DNA from: Phellopilus nigrolimitatus
Lineage: Eukaryota; Basidiomycota; Agaricomycetes; Hymenochaetales; Hymenochaetaceae
DNA length: 64,000 nucleotides
Reading direction: 5' to 3'
NCBI GenBank assembly: GCA_021029095.1
Contig: JAJOHG010000006.1
Location: forward strand, 248,001-312,000
Position 1 is the stretch's first letter. Every line of letters starts with the position of its first letter. Both the position numbers and the translations under genes were made by a program. The notes beneath the pieces are model-generated. The model saw only the letters and a list, made by a program, of their open reading frames with translations. It searched no databases and was not told where the DNA came from. Below are positions 1-11,743 of the stretch, piece after piece.

Positions 1-1153
1 CGTCCCGAGCGTGTCCCTACTTGTGCTCGAAGCTCACCCGTTTACCATCGCGTCCATCGACGCACCTGAGCTTGTCAGAGACGATCCCCGTGCGGGTGGC
101 ATTTCCGACGAGCGTCAGGAAGTAAAGACGATGAAGTTTATCATCCGCGCTTGTGAGGGGTTCACACGCAGACTGCACGACTATGCAGTAATAAGCTGCG
201 CAAAGGAAGGGACATGCAAGTTGCCCGTGTTTGTGGACGGGCCATATAGCCATCCTCCGATTTTAGAGGAGTACGAAAGTATCGTACTTGTGTCTGGTAC
301 GCCACACTCTCACTTACCATCAATCATCGACACTGACTCTGTGCTTTTCATCGTATAGGTGGCTCGGGTGTCGCGTATACGCTTCCGTTACTTTTAAAGA
401 TACTACGGTACGTTTTTCTCCGCTTTATGTTTTATTTATAAAATAAACAAAGGAGACAGGCAAGCAGACTCGAGAACGACGCTTTGCAGGCGAGTTCTGT
501 TTATTTGGAGTATACGTCATAGAGGTAAGTTATTTGGCGTGCAAACTCCTTTGTCAAGGCTCTTGTTCATTTTTGGTTCATTTATTTTCCTATCAGATCA
601 TGTCTCGTGGATTTGGGACGATTTATCCAAGGCGCTCGAGTCGCTCCCACCAAATATATATGTCTCAATCAGGATTCACGTCTCTAACCCACATGCGAGA
701 ACTTCAGCAGTTCTTGCGTTTAGTGGAGAGTCAGAATCATCACCGCTACTCCTGCGATCATCTTCAGAATTCGAAACGGAAGATACGGCTTGCAGCACAG
801 AAGTCGATTTGCACGGTCCTGAAGTCGGGAAGGACTTAGAGAGTCAGACGGCGCTTTCTGACATAGGTGTCATATTGAAAGAAGGAAGACCGAACATAGA
901 TGCGCTTCTATCTGAGGAGATTCTGAATAACCCCGGCGTCGCTAGGAAGGCCGCAGTCATAGGTAGGGGATATCAAAATAGCCATCTAGAAAAGACGAGC
1001 ACTAAATCTCTAGTTTCCCTTGCAGTCTCTGGGCCCGGATCACTCGCAGACTCAGTACGATCAACGTTGAGCAAGCGTAATATTACAGGATTCCGGCCTG
1101 TGCTAGACGGCGCGCCGAGTGTATATCTACATGTCGAAAGCTTTTCCTGGTGA
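1..1153 (+). CDS. ferric/cupric reductase, C-terminal FAD- and NADPH-binding part (5' end outside the window)
   Basis: This is the cytosolic half of a plasma-membrane ferric reductase (FRE family), which passes electrons from NADPH through FAD to heme and reduces Fe(III) for uptake. The frame is open from base 2. Exons are read as <1-296, 359-407, 460-524 and 597-1153, and all junctions are GT-AG with matching phase. Visible motifs, in order, are the FAD-binding HPFTIAS, the GPYSHPP loop, the nucleotide-binding VSGGSGVAYTLPLLL formed across the first intron, and the late VSGPGSLADSV. The protein ends in VESFSW, a typical C-terminus of the family. The membrane/heme domain must lie upstream of the window. 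There is no frameshift in the visible part. Family assignment is secure; the metal substrate is inferred. Confidence 0.88.
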
Positions 1154-1326
1154 AGGAGGAGCAAATCGCGTATTTATAAGATGTGTATTAAGCAATGAAG
1201 CATTTTCTTTTCTTGCACATCTTAAAGTAACTTGCCACTATCACATTTATACTTCCGGAAACACACACACGTAACTCTAGAAGAACACGCTATCATAAAT
1301 AAGCCACGTCATCTATGTCATCGACT

Positions 1327-3225
1327 TTAAATGACCGCCATCGTCCACTCCTCGAAGATGTCGGCGACGAGCCTCAGCGACTCAGCAGTTGCGAACTTCT
1401 CCCCTACGGAGAAATTTAACGACAGTTGGTCATTGTATTGGTAGAACAACGTCATGAATAGCGGTATGTTATTGCGGGTCGAGGCAACCACATCCTCGAC
1501 CGTGAGCGTTTTCCGAGTCGCCGAAGGCAGGTATGCGTTAAGATGCTGAGCCGGCCAAGGTCTCCAACGGAGGAGGTTATGGGAGCGACGATGCTAAACA
1601 CACTCGGATCGAAAGTGCTAACATCATGCATAGCAGCCTGACGTGTAAAGTAAGCTTCCAAAGACACCTGATTAAGTCACATTGAGAACGTTAGTCAGAG
1701 AGATGGCAAAAAGTGAACACTTACATCTATTGCTTTCCAGACAGCAGCCATATCATTGACTAAACCATTCCAGAATTGATCATGATCTACCTCGCGAAGC
1801 GCAGTCCTTTTCGTCGCTTCCGGTTTTACTAATTTGCGAATGGCGTCCATCGGAAAGAATAACGGCAAAGAGTCCACGGCACAAAGAGGTGAGCTTGTCG
1901 GAGAAATGAATGAGTCATATCCTCCCGGAAGCTTATGCCTCTACCAGTATTCGTCAGAAATTCATCCATCGGTTTCTTCGAAAAGGAAAAGCGTACTTGT
2001 GATATGCTATTCATCGCGATCAAGTAGTGTGTCGAGTTTGAAAAACCGTCCGACACGTGCTTGTAGTGCTCTTCGCCCGTTTGACCTGCGAGTTTCAGGG
2101 CGGCCTCCGTATTCGCGAGTATCACGAGTGCCGAGACGATCTGCGTAATTGTGCGCCCATGCTCCTTGCAAGCAGCATGTATTTTCGCAGTAGTTTCAGG
2201 TGAGAATTTGACGACGCGTCCAATGTCCCCCTGCACATCATCGCGAATGGTGACCGCAGGTATAATCCAGGGAACCTGGTTAGCAATGAGTAACCACGCT
2301 GAAATAAAAATCTCGCCCGGCATGACAAAACCCTACCATAGCAGGTGCGGCTTGGTTCTCAACTTCGGCTGAAGTCGGCGCAGGCGTCTTTGGAGATTCC
2401 AAAGGGAGACCCGTCTTAGCAAACGACGTTGCGAGCGGTCCAGGCGGAGGAAGTCGCGAGACCTCCTCGCCCCATTTGATCTCAGAAGTAGGCTGCGCCC
2501 TCTTCTCGATGACAGACGTCAAAAACTCAAAAAAGAGCTCAAGAAGCGCAAATCCACCACGCCCATCGATGCTATTGTGCGGCGCAGTAAGACTGCAATA
2601 CCGTCAGTACTTGCATCTCTAAAAGTAAGTACTTCGGTTCTCACCTGAATTGCCAGCTTGAAGATGTCTCCAGTGGAGAGACGTGCAGTTCCGCATTGTA
2701 ATGAGGCTCGACACAATTCCACCATCGATTGTTCCTGATCTGTTCGTGCTTTTCGTAAAACGGCACAACGCTGTCATCAAAGAATGTGGTTTGATCTGCC
2801 CAAGTACCGACGTCCTCGAGCGACTGCGGCACAGTATAGCGAAGCTCATACTGTCGGTCGAGCGGAAGGTAACTTTAACGTTTGACATGCGATACCGGGA
2901 ACGAGGTGCCGCAAAAGCTGCCACGCCTCGCGCACTTGGAGTTCAAGGATCTCTCGTGACGGTGAGGAGTCAAGTAAGATCGCAGCGCTGGCCGTGAGCA
3001 TGGTTACACCATTGCAGGCCTCCCTGTGGGTTGTCATCAGTCATTATGCGAGGGTTCGAGAGAAAATTGCAACAAGTCATACAGGATAAGAGTTGTTAGC
3101 GCTTCAATTCCGTAGCATTTTCGAACGTAGACGTTGTCGTGAACTTTGTGGAAGATGAACTCCTCCCCAGACATACCGCTGATCGCTTCCATGAGTGCAG
3201 TAACTGAATTGTGCTGCTGTTCCAT
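1327..3225 (-). pseudogene. CoA-dependent acyltransferase-like gene, copy A (frameshifted)
   Basis: Six exons align with copies B and C: 3083-3225, 2645-3023, 2337-2592, 1997-2275, 1725-1940 and 1327-1667. Exons 3, 4 and 5 have the same lengths as in copy B (256, 279 and 216 bp). Exon 3 encodes PHNSIDGRG, which fits the HxxxDG catalytic motif of the chloramphenicol-acetyltransferase/condensation/BAHD fold. The ancestral product would be about 530 aa and probably cytosolic. The acyl donor and acceptor cannot be told. Copy A starts at ATG 3225 but has one extra base near 2866, giving a stop soon after the residues KLP. It also has a one-base loss in exon 6 near 1547, shared with copy B. Sequencing error cannot be excluded. 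The fold is well supported; the substrate is unknown. Confidence 0.7.
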
Positions 3226-3505
3226 GGATACTACTCATGCTTTATACCCTTTCGTAATCATCCAGCTCGTTCCACAAAAAATTCGACTCTATCGGTGCGG
3301 AAAGCTCAAGGTTTGTTCGTACTGCACAGCAATGCTGCGCGGCACGGCTGCGCCATCTGGTAAGAATGCGAGGCTAAAAGATGTTTTACTCTTGACATTG
3401 ATATATATCACCGGAACAATGACAGAATGCTGAGCGGTGAGTCTTGAAAGCCCATTTGGTCTAGCGATATCAATAATAATCCTACAGTTGGCCACTGGGA
3501 TCGTT
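3226..3505 (-). other. upstream region of copy A, homologous to the upstream region of copy C
   Basis: Read on the minus strand, about 230-270 bp before copy A match 12636-12891 before copy C at high identity. The match runs from GATATCGCTAGACCAAATGG down to the shared GGGTATAAAGCA just before the start. Copy B (4600-4897) keeps a more diverged version. The duplications therefore carried the promoter along with the gene. Confidence 0.65.
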
Positions 3506-4897
3506 TAGCGATGATGTGCGATGACCACTATGTGCGTTGTACATAGCATGTCTAGAAAGTTCACTTTTTTCGGTTGGCCAGCGTGGCCAGGATGGATCTA
3601 AATCGGGATCAGCTCTGATGGATTCTGCCGGTCCGATGTCTCGGATCATGTAGTGTTGTCGTTTGCCTTACCTTGAGCACTAACCAAATCGGGCACCTTG
3701 AGGTACATTCAGGTCGTTTTAAGGTCACCTTAAGGTAATCATTTATGTACTGAAACTTAGTGTAAACCAGTACCCGTCTCGCTGGTCTTTCTTGTTGCGG
3801 TATGGTTTGAGTATTTCGTTTCCTTTTGTCCATGCGAAACTCTAGTGCATAGAGAAAACACAGTTGGCTAGACATCCAATGGGGAAACTTGTGGCTGCTT
3901 AGCTGAGGGTTTATCAGGTTTTCACAAGAGCAGATCGCCGAACGTCGAACGCGGAATCATGGCATATTTCTAAGTTTTCTAAGTTACCTCCCCAAGTTCT
4001 TTCCAGGTACATCTTACAGTAATTTGATTTCAGGACGATTCATCCAGTAAGTTTTGTAATGCGAGTCTCGTGTTTGGACTGACTGGACCCTAAAATCAAT
4101 TATTTTGCAATTTCTTTTGTACTTTAACGTAATATTGTCCTTGGTGAGACACAAGTCTGTTGCCGCTCGCTTGTCGCTTGCCGCCGTTAAGTTGTCAATG
4201 TCCCCAGGACGAAACTGTTTCTGCGACCAGTTCCCGTACAGTACCGGCTAAGCAGGTAAGTATATATCTTCAGACTCAGAATGGCTGCATATCTTCCGTA
4301 TCAAGCTGATACTGGCCGCAACCGAACTCAGAAACCCCGTAAGGTGATTCTACTAGTCTCGCTCTCTCCAGAAGTATGGAGTGATCGGACACATAATCAG
4401 CACTCAAAGGCTGTGTGTCCCCTTCGCAAAGTCCACGAAATTGCTTCACCGAGAAGAAAGGCCGTTCACTAGCAAGCTGTGCTGGGAATGAGCTTTCCAG
4501 ATAGCGGTGATCGCACATCATCCCGTACTCTCGTCGCACATCATCGCACATTACTCCGTACTCTCTCAGGCCTGAATGACCACACTGACCAACTGTAGAC
4601 TGTTATGGCTATTGCTAGACCAAACGGGTATTTCAAATTCAGCGCTCAGCATTTTGTGCTAGTCATTCTTCCGCAGAATATGAATTAACCAGTCAAGTCG
4701 CATATGTCTCCGGTGATGTGCCTGTAATGTCATGAGTAAAGATCTTTCCGCCTTGTATTCTACAGGTTGGAGCTGCTATGCCTCGCGGCATTGCTGTGTA
4801 GGCGTCCGAATGAACTCCGTACTATCCGGCTCTGATAGGGTCGAGTTTGTGAAGCCAACTGTAAGGCACGAAGGAGTATAAAGCATGGGCGGTCTCG
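3506..4897. other. intergenic, no convincing gene
   Basis: The open frames here are short and resemble no family I know. The stretch holds one copy of a dispersed repeat of about 150 bp (3832-3986). From about 4600 it also holds the diverged upstream region of acyltransferase copy B. A short direct repeat of CGCACATCATC lies near 4510-4545. Confidence 0.5.
3832..3986 (+). repeat. dispersed repeat, copy 1 of 2
   Basis: This segment matches 9811-9950 in the same orientation with small gaps. Shared blocks include CTAGTGCATAGAGAAA, AACTTGTGGCTGC, CACAAGAGCAGATCG and GGCATATTT. It has no coding capacity and I see no terminal inverted repeat. It could be a solo LTR-like or MITE-like remnant. Confidence 0.6.
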
Positions 4898-6791
4898 ATG
4901 GAACAGCAACGCAACTCACTTGCTGCACGAACTCATGGAATCAATCACTGGGGAGGATTTCATCTTCCATAAGACTAACGACAACGTCTATGTTCGAAAA
5001 TGCTACGGAATGGAGGCGCTGACGAGTCATATCCAGTATGTTTTGCCACAAATTTCTTGGGGCCTTATAACCTTATAATGACTGACGACAACCCACCAGG
5101 GAATTTCGAGAGGGGCAGACCATTCTCACTATCACCGCTGCGGTCTCACTTGACTCGCCGTCGCGAGAGCTCCTCGAACTCCAAGTGCGTGAGGCGTGGC
5201 AGCTTTTGAGGCACTTCGTTCCCGGTATCGCGTGTCAAACGTTAAAGTTGCCTCCGCTCGACGGACAGTATGAGCTTCGCTATATTGTGCCGCAGTCGCT
5301 CGGGGACGTCGGTGCTTGGGCAGATCAAACCACGTTCTTTGATGACAGCGTTGTGTCGCTTCACGAGAAGCATGAGCAACTTAAGAATGATCGATGGTGG
5401 AGTTCTGCAGAGCCTCATTACAACGCGGAACTGCACGTCTCTCCGCTGGGGACATCTTCAAGCTGGCAATTCAGGTAGGAACCTAAACAGTCGTTTTTAG
5501 AGATGCAAGAACTGACGGCATTGCAGTCTTGTTATGCCGCACAATAGCATCGATGGGCGGGGTACATTTGCGCTTCTTGAGCTCTTTTTTGAGTTTTTGA
5601 CGTCCGTCATTGAGAAGAGAGCGCAGCCTACTTCTGAGATCAAATGGGGCGAGGAGGTCTCGCGACTTCCTCCGCCTGGACCGCTCGCAACGTCGTTTGC
5701 TAAGACGGGTCTCCCTTTGGAATTTCCAAAGACGCCTGCGCCGACTTCAGCCGAAGTTGAGAACCAGGCCGCTCCTGTAATGGTAAGGTTTTGTCAGATC
5801 GAGCGAGACTTTCAATTCAGCGTGGTTGCTTGTTGTTAACCAGGTTCCATGGATTATACCTGCGGTCTCCATTCGCGGTAATGTACAGGGGGGCATTGGA
5901 TGCGTCGTCAAATTCTCACCCGAAGCTACTGCGAATATACATGCCGCTTGCAAGAAACATGGGCGCACAATCACACAGGTCGTTTCGGCGCTCGTAACCC
6001 TCGCGAATACGGAAGCCTCCCTGAAACTCGCAGGTCAAATGGGTGAAGAGCGGTACAAAGAGGTGTCGGACGGGTTTTCACACTCAACACACTACTTGAT
6101 CGCGATGAATACCATATCCCATGTACGCTTTCCCTTGAAATTGGTGGACAAAATACTGACGAATACTGGTAGAGGCATAAGCTTCCGGGGGGATACGACT
6201 CATTCAGGTCTTCGAAAAGCTCACCTCTTTGTGTCGCGGACTCTTTGCCGTTACTCTTGCCGATGGAGGCCATTCGTAAATTAGTGAAACCGGAAGCGAC
6301 GAAAAGGACTGCGCTTCGCGAGGTAAATCATGATCAGTTCTGGAATGGTTTAGTCAATGATGTGGCTGCTGCATGGGAAGCAGTAGATGTAAGTGCTTAT
6401 GTTTTCCGTGCTCTCTCTTATTAATGCTCTCATTGCCACTCAATCAGGTCTCTCTGACAGCTTACTTTGCAAATCAGGCTGGTATGCATGCCACTGCTAG
6501 CGCTTTCGATCCGCGTACGTTGGACATCGTCTGTCCCGTAATTTCGTCCATTGGAGACCTCAGCCGGCTCAACCTCTTAACGCATACCTCCCTTCGGCGA
6601 CTCAGAAAACAATTACGGTCGAGGATGTGGTTGTCTCTGTCCGCAATTGCGGACCGATGTACATGACGGTGTGTTACCAATACAATGACCAACTGTCGTT
6701 GCATTTCTCCGTTGGGGACGAGTTCGCAACTGCTGAGTCGCTGAGGCTCGTCGCCGACATCTTCGAGGAGTGGACGATGGCGGTCATTTGA
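4898..6791 (+). pseudogene. CoA-dependent acyltransferase-like gene, copy B (most intact copy)
   Basis: Exons are 4898-5035, 5100-5474, 5527-5782, 5844-6122, 6173-6388 and 6448-6791, all GT-AG with consistent phases. Exon 3 carries the HxxxDG motif as PHNSIDG. Exon 4 holds the long helix HGRTITQVVSALVTLANTE seen in all copies. A 4-bp insertion near 4928 shifts the frame behind the ATG at 4898, but the in-frame Met at 4935 would bypass it. Exon 6 lacks one base near 6573 relative to copy C, so the natural C-terminus (IFEEWTMAVI) is out of frame and translation ends in a stop near 6664. It may be a recent pseudogene or make a protein with a changed C-terminus. Copies A and B share this loss. 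Confidence 0.68.
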
Positions 6792-7546
6792 AGTTAATTA
6801 CACAGATAGTGTTGCTTATATATGATAGGAGAAAAAATCCTTCTGAATTGATTTTACAACTGCTTAGCCTGCTTACTTCCGCTCCCGTACTTTAAGTCCG
6901 TGAAAGCGTAATAACCGATTGAACGCTATCCATGGATCTTTACTTTTGGATGCCATCAGAAGGGATCGTCGTACAGTCCTCTAACAAAAAATTGGGCCAC
7001 ACTAAAATCTCTTTTGATCTTGAAATTACTGCGTCTATTTTCAACCACTGCCCTTTTAAAAATATGGTCTTTATTTCTGTGTGATAAATAAATTTTGAAA
7101 TGGATATGTCAAGAGCTTAGCTGGAAATAAGACTTGGGGGTCTGAGTATTTGCGTAAAAATGGCGTAAAGTTTTGTCACGGGATGGTAAATTGCATTTGC
7201 AGATAAGCAAACGTACTGTGGGGAACGTTAGATCCGTGGTCGCGGTTCGGTAAAATTTCAAAATGCTTAGTCAGGCGCGGCGGGCGGCTTGTTGCCTGAT
7301 TAGATGAGGGCGGGAGCGCCGCCGCCGCACATGACTAAGCAATCCGCGCTACCTTCTCATTCAGGTCGACCGTGTCCTCGGGCTGAACAACCAACGTCCT
7401 TCGTCATGCGCACGCGAGATACTGAAGCACAAAGAAAGTCGGCGTTACAGGTTACTAGTAATAATACAAATTCTATTCTACAACAGTGACTAATTGCATA
7501 GGTAAAAGACGATACAGACATGAAGCCCGTATTAGCACAGCTCCCC
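6792..7546. other. intergenic, nothing recognised
   Basis: No family-like reading frame, RNA gene or clear repeat is visible here. The last part (7260-7546) is GC-rich and lies downstream of the zinc-finger gene. Confidence 0.5.
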
Positions 7547-9090
7547 CTACTCCTCTATCCTCCTTTTCTTCCGTGCTGGAGCGACGATATCGTTATCTGC
7601 CTTTCTCGTCTGCCTCCGATCCGAAAGAGCCTGAAGACGTGCCTCCTCGGCCTCCTTCACCTCCTTCCGAACCGCCGCAGAGACCGCCTTGCATCCCTTC
7701 GCACCCGTCCCTGACTCGTGCGCCCATCGCTGTCCGTTGCTTTCGAAAGTACTGTCACAAAATCTGCAGACTTTGCAGCCGCCCGAGTCCGACGAACGGT
7801 GCCGCGTCTTCGAGCTCTTCCGAGCAAAATATTTAGAGCAGTAGTCGCACTGCGGGCGGAGGTCCACGCCGCCGAACGCGGCACTATGCTTCACGGAACA
7901 GATGTGTTCCGTGACGCGCTCGACGGCCGCTGGATTAAAGTCGCAGCCATCGACTGGGCACGCCACGAAGGCCGTGTGGCGGACCCCTTTGAAATGCACA
8001 CCCTTGATGTGCTCCGACATCGCCTCATTAGAGGCGACCACCTTCTTTTTGCAGTTCGGGAAGATGCATTTGACGAGTAAGTCCTCGGCCTCGGCCTCTT
8101 CCTGGGAGTCAGCACTGTCGTGCTCAGTTCTACAGCGAGTTGGGTCAGACGCTGTGGCCGAGATACAGTCCACAAAGCACGTACGAGGAAGAAATAGACA
8201 TCTCGTCAGATGATCCTTCGTCGTCGCTTTCTTCCTCGTCGCCTTCATATCCGTCCATAGTGTTAGACGGATCGGCAGACACCTCGGAGTCAGCGTCCTT
8301 GTCTGGCCTACGGCGGATGGATCAGATTCTGTGGCTGAGGTAGAGTTCGTAAAACACGTACGACACTGGAGAAGATATTGACTGAGGCGACGCTGTGTCG
8401 CTTCCATATTCACTGTCGTAAAGGAATAAATATAGTTCATTCGGCGAATGGATTTAGTTGAGTACCTCCGGGTAGATGACACCTCAAGGATCGCATACTC
8501 GTCGTTCGATGCCGAGCCATCGCTCTCATATCCACTGTGAAAGAAAATTCAGGACATGGTTTCAGCAATGAAGCCTGGTTGCATACGTATGAGCGGGCTT
8601 TGGTAGACTTGTGGAAGGGAAGATAATCGAAGAGCCCGCGTTTCTTTGGCTGCTCTTCACTTGTGAAGGTGCTGCGAGGAAAATAGCGTCAGACCGCAAC
8701 ATCGACAAAGCACGTTTACAAGTAATGCGTACGAAGGTCCGGGAACTTGTTCGTCTTCAGCCACAAGCTGAACTTGTGGCTCGACGCCGTCTTCTGTGGG
8801 CGTCCTCGGAGAAGGCAAGCTCAAACAGCCAGAAGCTTCCGACGGCGTGTTGGACGCAACGCTCGAGCCAGTCCTACTATCCCTGACAGATATTGAGAAA
8901 AAGAGGGCGCCGAAGAGGGGATGGAGTATAATTACCGGCGGTCCCCGACGGATCTTTTCCATTCCTCATCGATTTCGATGAACAACCTTCCATCCATGTT
9001 CGACCTCGTAAATGGCCATTCGCTCTCCGTCCCTGCGATATCGTCGTGGAAGACCGGGTCGTTCAGCGAGTCGTCCGGGGCGGCGGCCAT
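7547..9090 (-). CDS. C2H2 zinc-finger protein
   Basis: The 3' exon holds four C2H2-like fingers in series. Their first cysteines lie in CIFPNCKKK, CPVDGCDFN, CDYCSKYF and CRFCDSTF, each followed by paired His (the last ends HES). A basic tail RKKRRIEE looks like a nuclear localisation signal, so a nuclear DNA-binding role is likely. Upstream I read a first exon 8936-9090 (start MAAAPDDSLN) and a second about 8733-8882, then several short acidic, Ser/Glu/Asp-rich exons between 8060 and 8671. Exon 2 starts after a CAG acceptor. The exon phases around 8450-8671 are not settled. A duplicated intron-bearing module of about 80 bp sits in the acidic part (8103-8185 and 8284-8362). The target genes are unknown. 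Confidence 0.62.
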
Positions 9091-9810
9091 ATCAAAAACG
9101 GAGCAGAAAAGGCGCGACGCAAGGAGAACCAGACAAGCAGACAAGAGGGGACGACAGCCAAGCCGCAGTCTCAAGGGAGACGGACGGGCAGATCTAGAGG
9201 CTGCCTGAGCCCGGGGACGAGCATTATAAGGCACGAAATACAAGTGCACCTAAAGACAGCCAAACAACGGCGCGTGCATGCGAGAGCGGCCACATCACAC
9301 CCATATGAGGATCTAAGCTGAAAGCGGTGCCAGGATGCTTCTTTCCGGTCCCATCTCATTGTGCGGGCTGTTGCACGATCCAAGCTGAGACAATACCCAT
9401 CTTCTTTTTTTCCGGCAAGGGCTTTAATATCAGAAAAGGGGTAGCATGCGGCAGACCAAGAGAAGCACGGCGTTGCTTGGATTTTTTTTAGGGAGGGTTC
9501 GGCTACACTTACCGAGCGCTCAGTACACAAAGAACGGCAGCCACTTGACGTCGAGTTATCAGAAAGGGGGAGCTTTCAAGTTGCTCAAGCTTGGGCCTCG
9601 GGCCGAAGAATTCGTTCACTATGTCCGGATGCGGACAGGCACATAATCACATAGACCCAAAAATGTACCACAGACAGGAGACACCACCGTAGAGAATGAA
9701 AGGCCTGAGGTAGGTCTCTTTTTCATTCCGCAGTCAAAGTCGGTTCTTGCAAGTTTGCGATTGCTCATCGGCATTCGGTCTAATAGGTTCAGAGAACGTC
9801 GTTGGCTTTT

Positions 9811-9950
9811 ACGTGCGAGAAACTAGTGCATAGAGAAATCACAGTTAGCTAGACAACCTAGGGGGAAAACTTGTGGCTGCTAGCTGAGGGGTTTTCGGGG
9901 TTCCACAAGAGCAGATCGAACGCAAAAAACACGGCATATTTTCAAGTTAC
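9811..9950 (+). repeat. dispersed repeat, copy 2 of 2
   Basis: It is homologous to 3832-3986, with scattered substitutions and a few short gaps. Similarity ends just after GGCATATTTT and the AAGTTACC block on the right. It lies in a gene-free stretch. Confidence 0.6.
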
Positions 9951-10373
9951 CGCACTATGCCATGCTTTGATTTCTTTCATGACAGCTTTGCTGATATGAT
10001 TTGCACTGTGCGTCTTTCTCGATATCAAGTGTCTAAGAAAGCAAGAATTGATCAGTTTCTACATGTGCGTAAGTATTTCCAGCTCACCACGTCCCCTGAA
10101 GTTAAAGCTTGTAATCGTCTCGGTTTCACATACACTGGAGTCGCCGTGGCAATTGTATTGCAGCTTTTATATCCAAGCAGCGTCCTTTGGAGGTGCGTGG
10201 TTGGTGGGAAACCATTCCAGCAAAGCAGTTGATTCATGCCTGGTTAGCAAAGTTCGCTCACTTACAATACATAATACTTCTGATAATTGACATTTTTTAT
10301 AGGTCCGAGCGCCTTGCCGGCAGAAACATCTATTTTTCTCTCGGAAATCTGAAGAAGTGTTCTGGGTAAGACC

Positions 10374-10567
10374 CCGTTCGGCTGCGCGAGTCAGTTAACT
10401 TTTTGGCGAGTAGGACAGCCCAAAACGCACATTACCATCCGCCTAACGTTAGGCCCGCTCGGCTGCACGAGTTAGCTGACTTTAGCTAACTTTTGGCGTG
10501 TAGGTAAGAAATAGCAGTTAGCTAACTTTCCCACCCGCCAAAAAGTAAGCTAAATCGCGCGGGATTA
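10374..10567. repeat. small element built of direct and inverted copies of one unit
   Basis: A unit with the pattern CGGCTGCRCGAGT followed by CTTTTTGGCG occurs directly at about 10374-10416 and 10452-10503. An inverted version, CGCCAAAAAGTAAGC, sits at about 10537-10567. The outer copies could pair as an imperfect terminal inverted repeat of about 30 bp. A non-autonomous MITE is likely, but no clear target duplication is visible. Confidence 0.4.
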
Positions 10568-11097
10568 ACCCTTCTTACCAGAAAGAAGCCGGAGTACACG
10601 GAACGCACTGCCCCAGGTCCTGCCTACCTTTGAAACATTTGCATTATTTCATATTATACATGTAGTCAACGTATCTAGAGCCATCTATAGGCAATCTGTA
10701 CATAATCTACTTGGAAAGACGACATGAGTCGAGTCGCTAGGTTTGCAAAAGGGCGTTACTTTGCAAGGAAGCAAGGGATAATAACATGCTTTTCTCGAAT
10801 CACATCATACTTCGGACTAACTGATAAGTCATGATCATTCGGCTGTAGCAAAGTCTATTGAAACTTGAAGATAGAGATAAATGGTGCAGACGCAGAACAG
10901 TAAACATACAGTTTAAGAAATTAAAGATACTTTCCAATCAAAATCCGTAAATCGGAGAGCAATGATTACTGAAGATCGGCGACGTAGAGATAGTATAGGG
11001 AAGTAGGGGAGGGCGGGAAAGGAACGAAAGGGGTATCCGAAGTATGTATACAAGAAGGGAAAGTCAGAAAATAAACGGGAAAGGAAGACAGCACCGT

Positions 11098-11743
11098 TTA
11101 CGCCTTATAGTCATTATTCCTCCTCCTGTAGCGGCCGAAGCTGCCGCACGCCCCTGCACAGAACGCGAGCGCGAGCGCGGCGAGTGCGCCAAGAGTAATC
11201 CAGTTTGCGTTACCGTACTGGGCGGCAGCGTCCGAGTTAGCGGCGCTACGAACGCGGCTGCGCACGATGCCGAAGAGCACCATGTCGATTACCCACACGA
11301 CGAGCGTGACGAGGAACGCAAGCAGCGCAGCGAGCGACATCATGATCGTCCCCGCGCGGTGGTACGATGCGCCGCAGATCCCGAAGAGCACGGCGAGCCC
11401 CGAGAGGCCCGCCGCGATGGGGTGCAGGATGAGCACCTTCGTGAGGTTGTGCATGACTTCGGTGTTCAGGTTAGTCGAACTGCTGAATGAGAACAGCGTT
11501 AGCCAGCTGCATACGGATAGCAAACTATGCAGTTACTCACCCGAGGCTGGAGGGGAAGAGATATCCAATATGCGTGCTTGACCCCGTGAAACCAAAGACA
11601 CCAAAGTGCGTCGTCTGACCGCCAGTGCTGACGTCGAGGAACGAGATCTTCTCCCATGTCGGCGAGGAGATGGAGACGAAAAGAAGCAGCACTGCCGCTG
11701 CGAAGCAGAAGAAGAGTCCCGGAATAGCAGGGGAGGCGGCCAT
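11098..11743 (-). CDS. PalI/SUR7-family four-helix membrane protein
   Basis: Two exons, 11541-11743 and 11098-11482, are joined by a GT-AG intron in phase 2 and give a protein of about 195 aa. The pattern is that of fungal Pali-domain/SUR7 proteins. A first membrane helix (FFCFAAAVLLLFVSI) is followed by an extracellular loop with TWEKISFLDV and the GYLFPSSLG segment. Three further helices follow, GLAVLFGICG, SLAALLAFLVTLVVWVIDM and LGALAALALAFCAGACG. The protein ends in a short basic cytosolic tail, RYRRRNNDYKA. Members act at the plasma membrane in ambient-pH signalling (PalI/Rim9) or eisosome organisation (Sur7). Which role applies here cannot be told. Confidence 0.8.

Larger units (their letters stand above)
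9091..11097. other. intergenic with two repeat fragments, no convincing gene
   Basis: Short frames at 9446-9646 and 9957-10369 match no family I know. The stretch contains the second copy of the dispersed repeat (9811-9950) and a small repeat-built element at about 10374-10567. The part from 10580 to 11097 is AT-richer and lies downstream of the PalI/SUR7 gene. Confidence 0.5.

Noticed and set aside
7486..8080. Pro/Arg-rich plus-strand frames
   Set aside because: They lie opposite the zinc-finger exon and show no family features.
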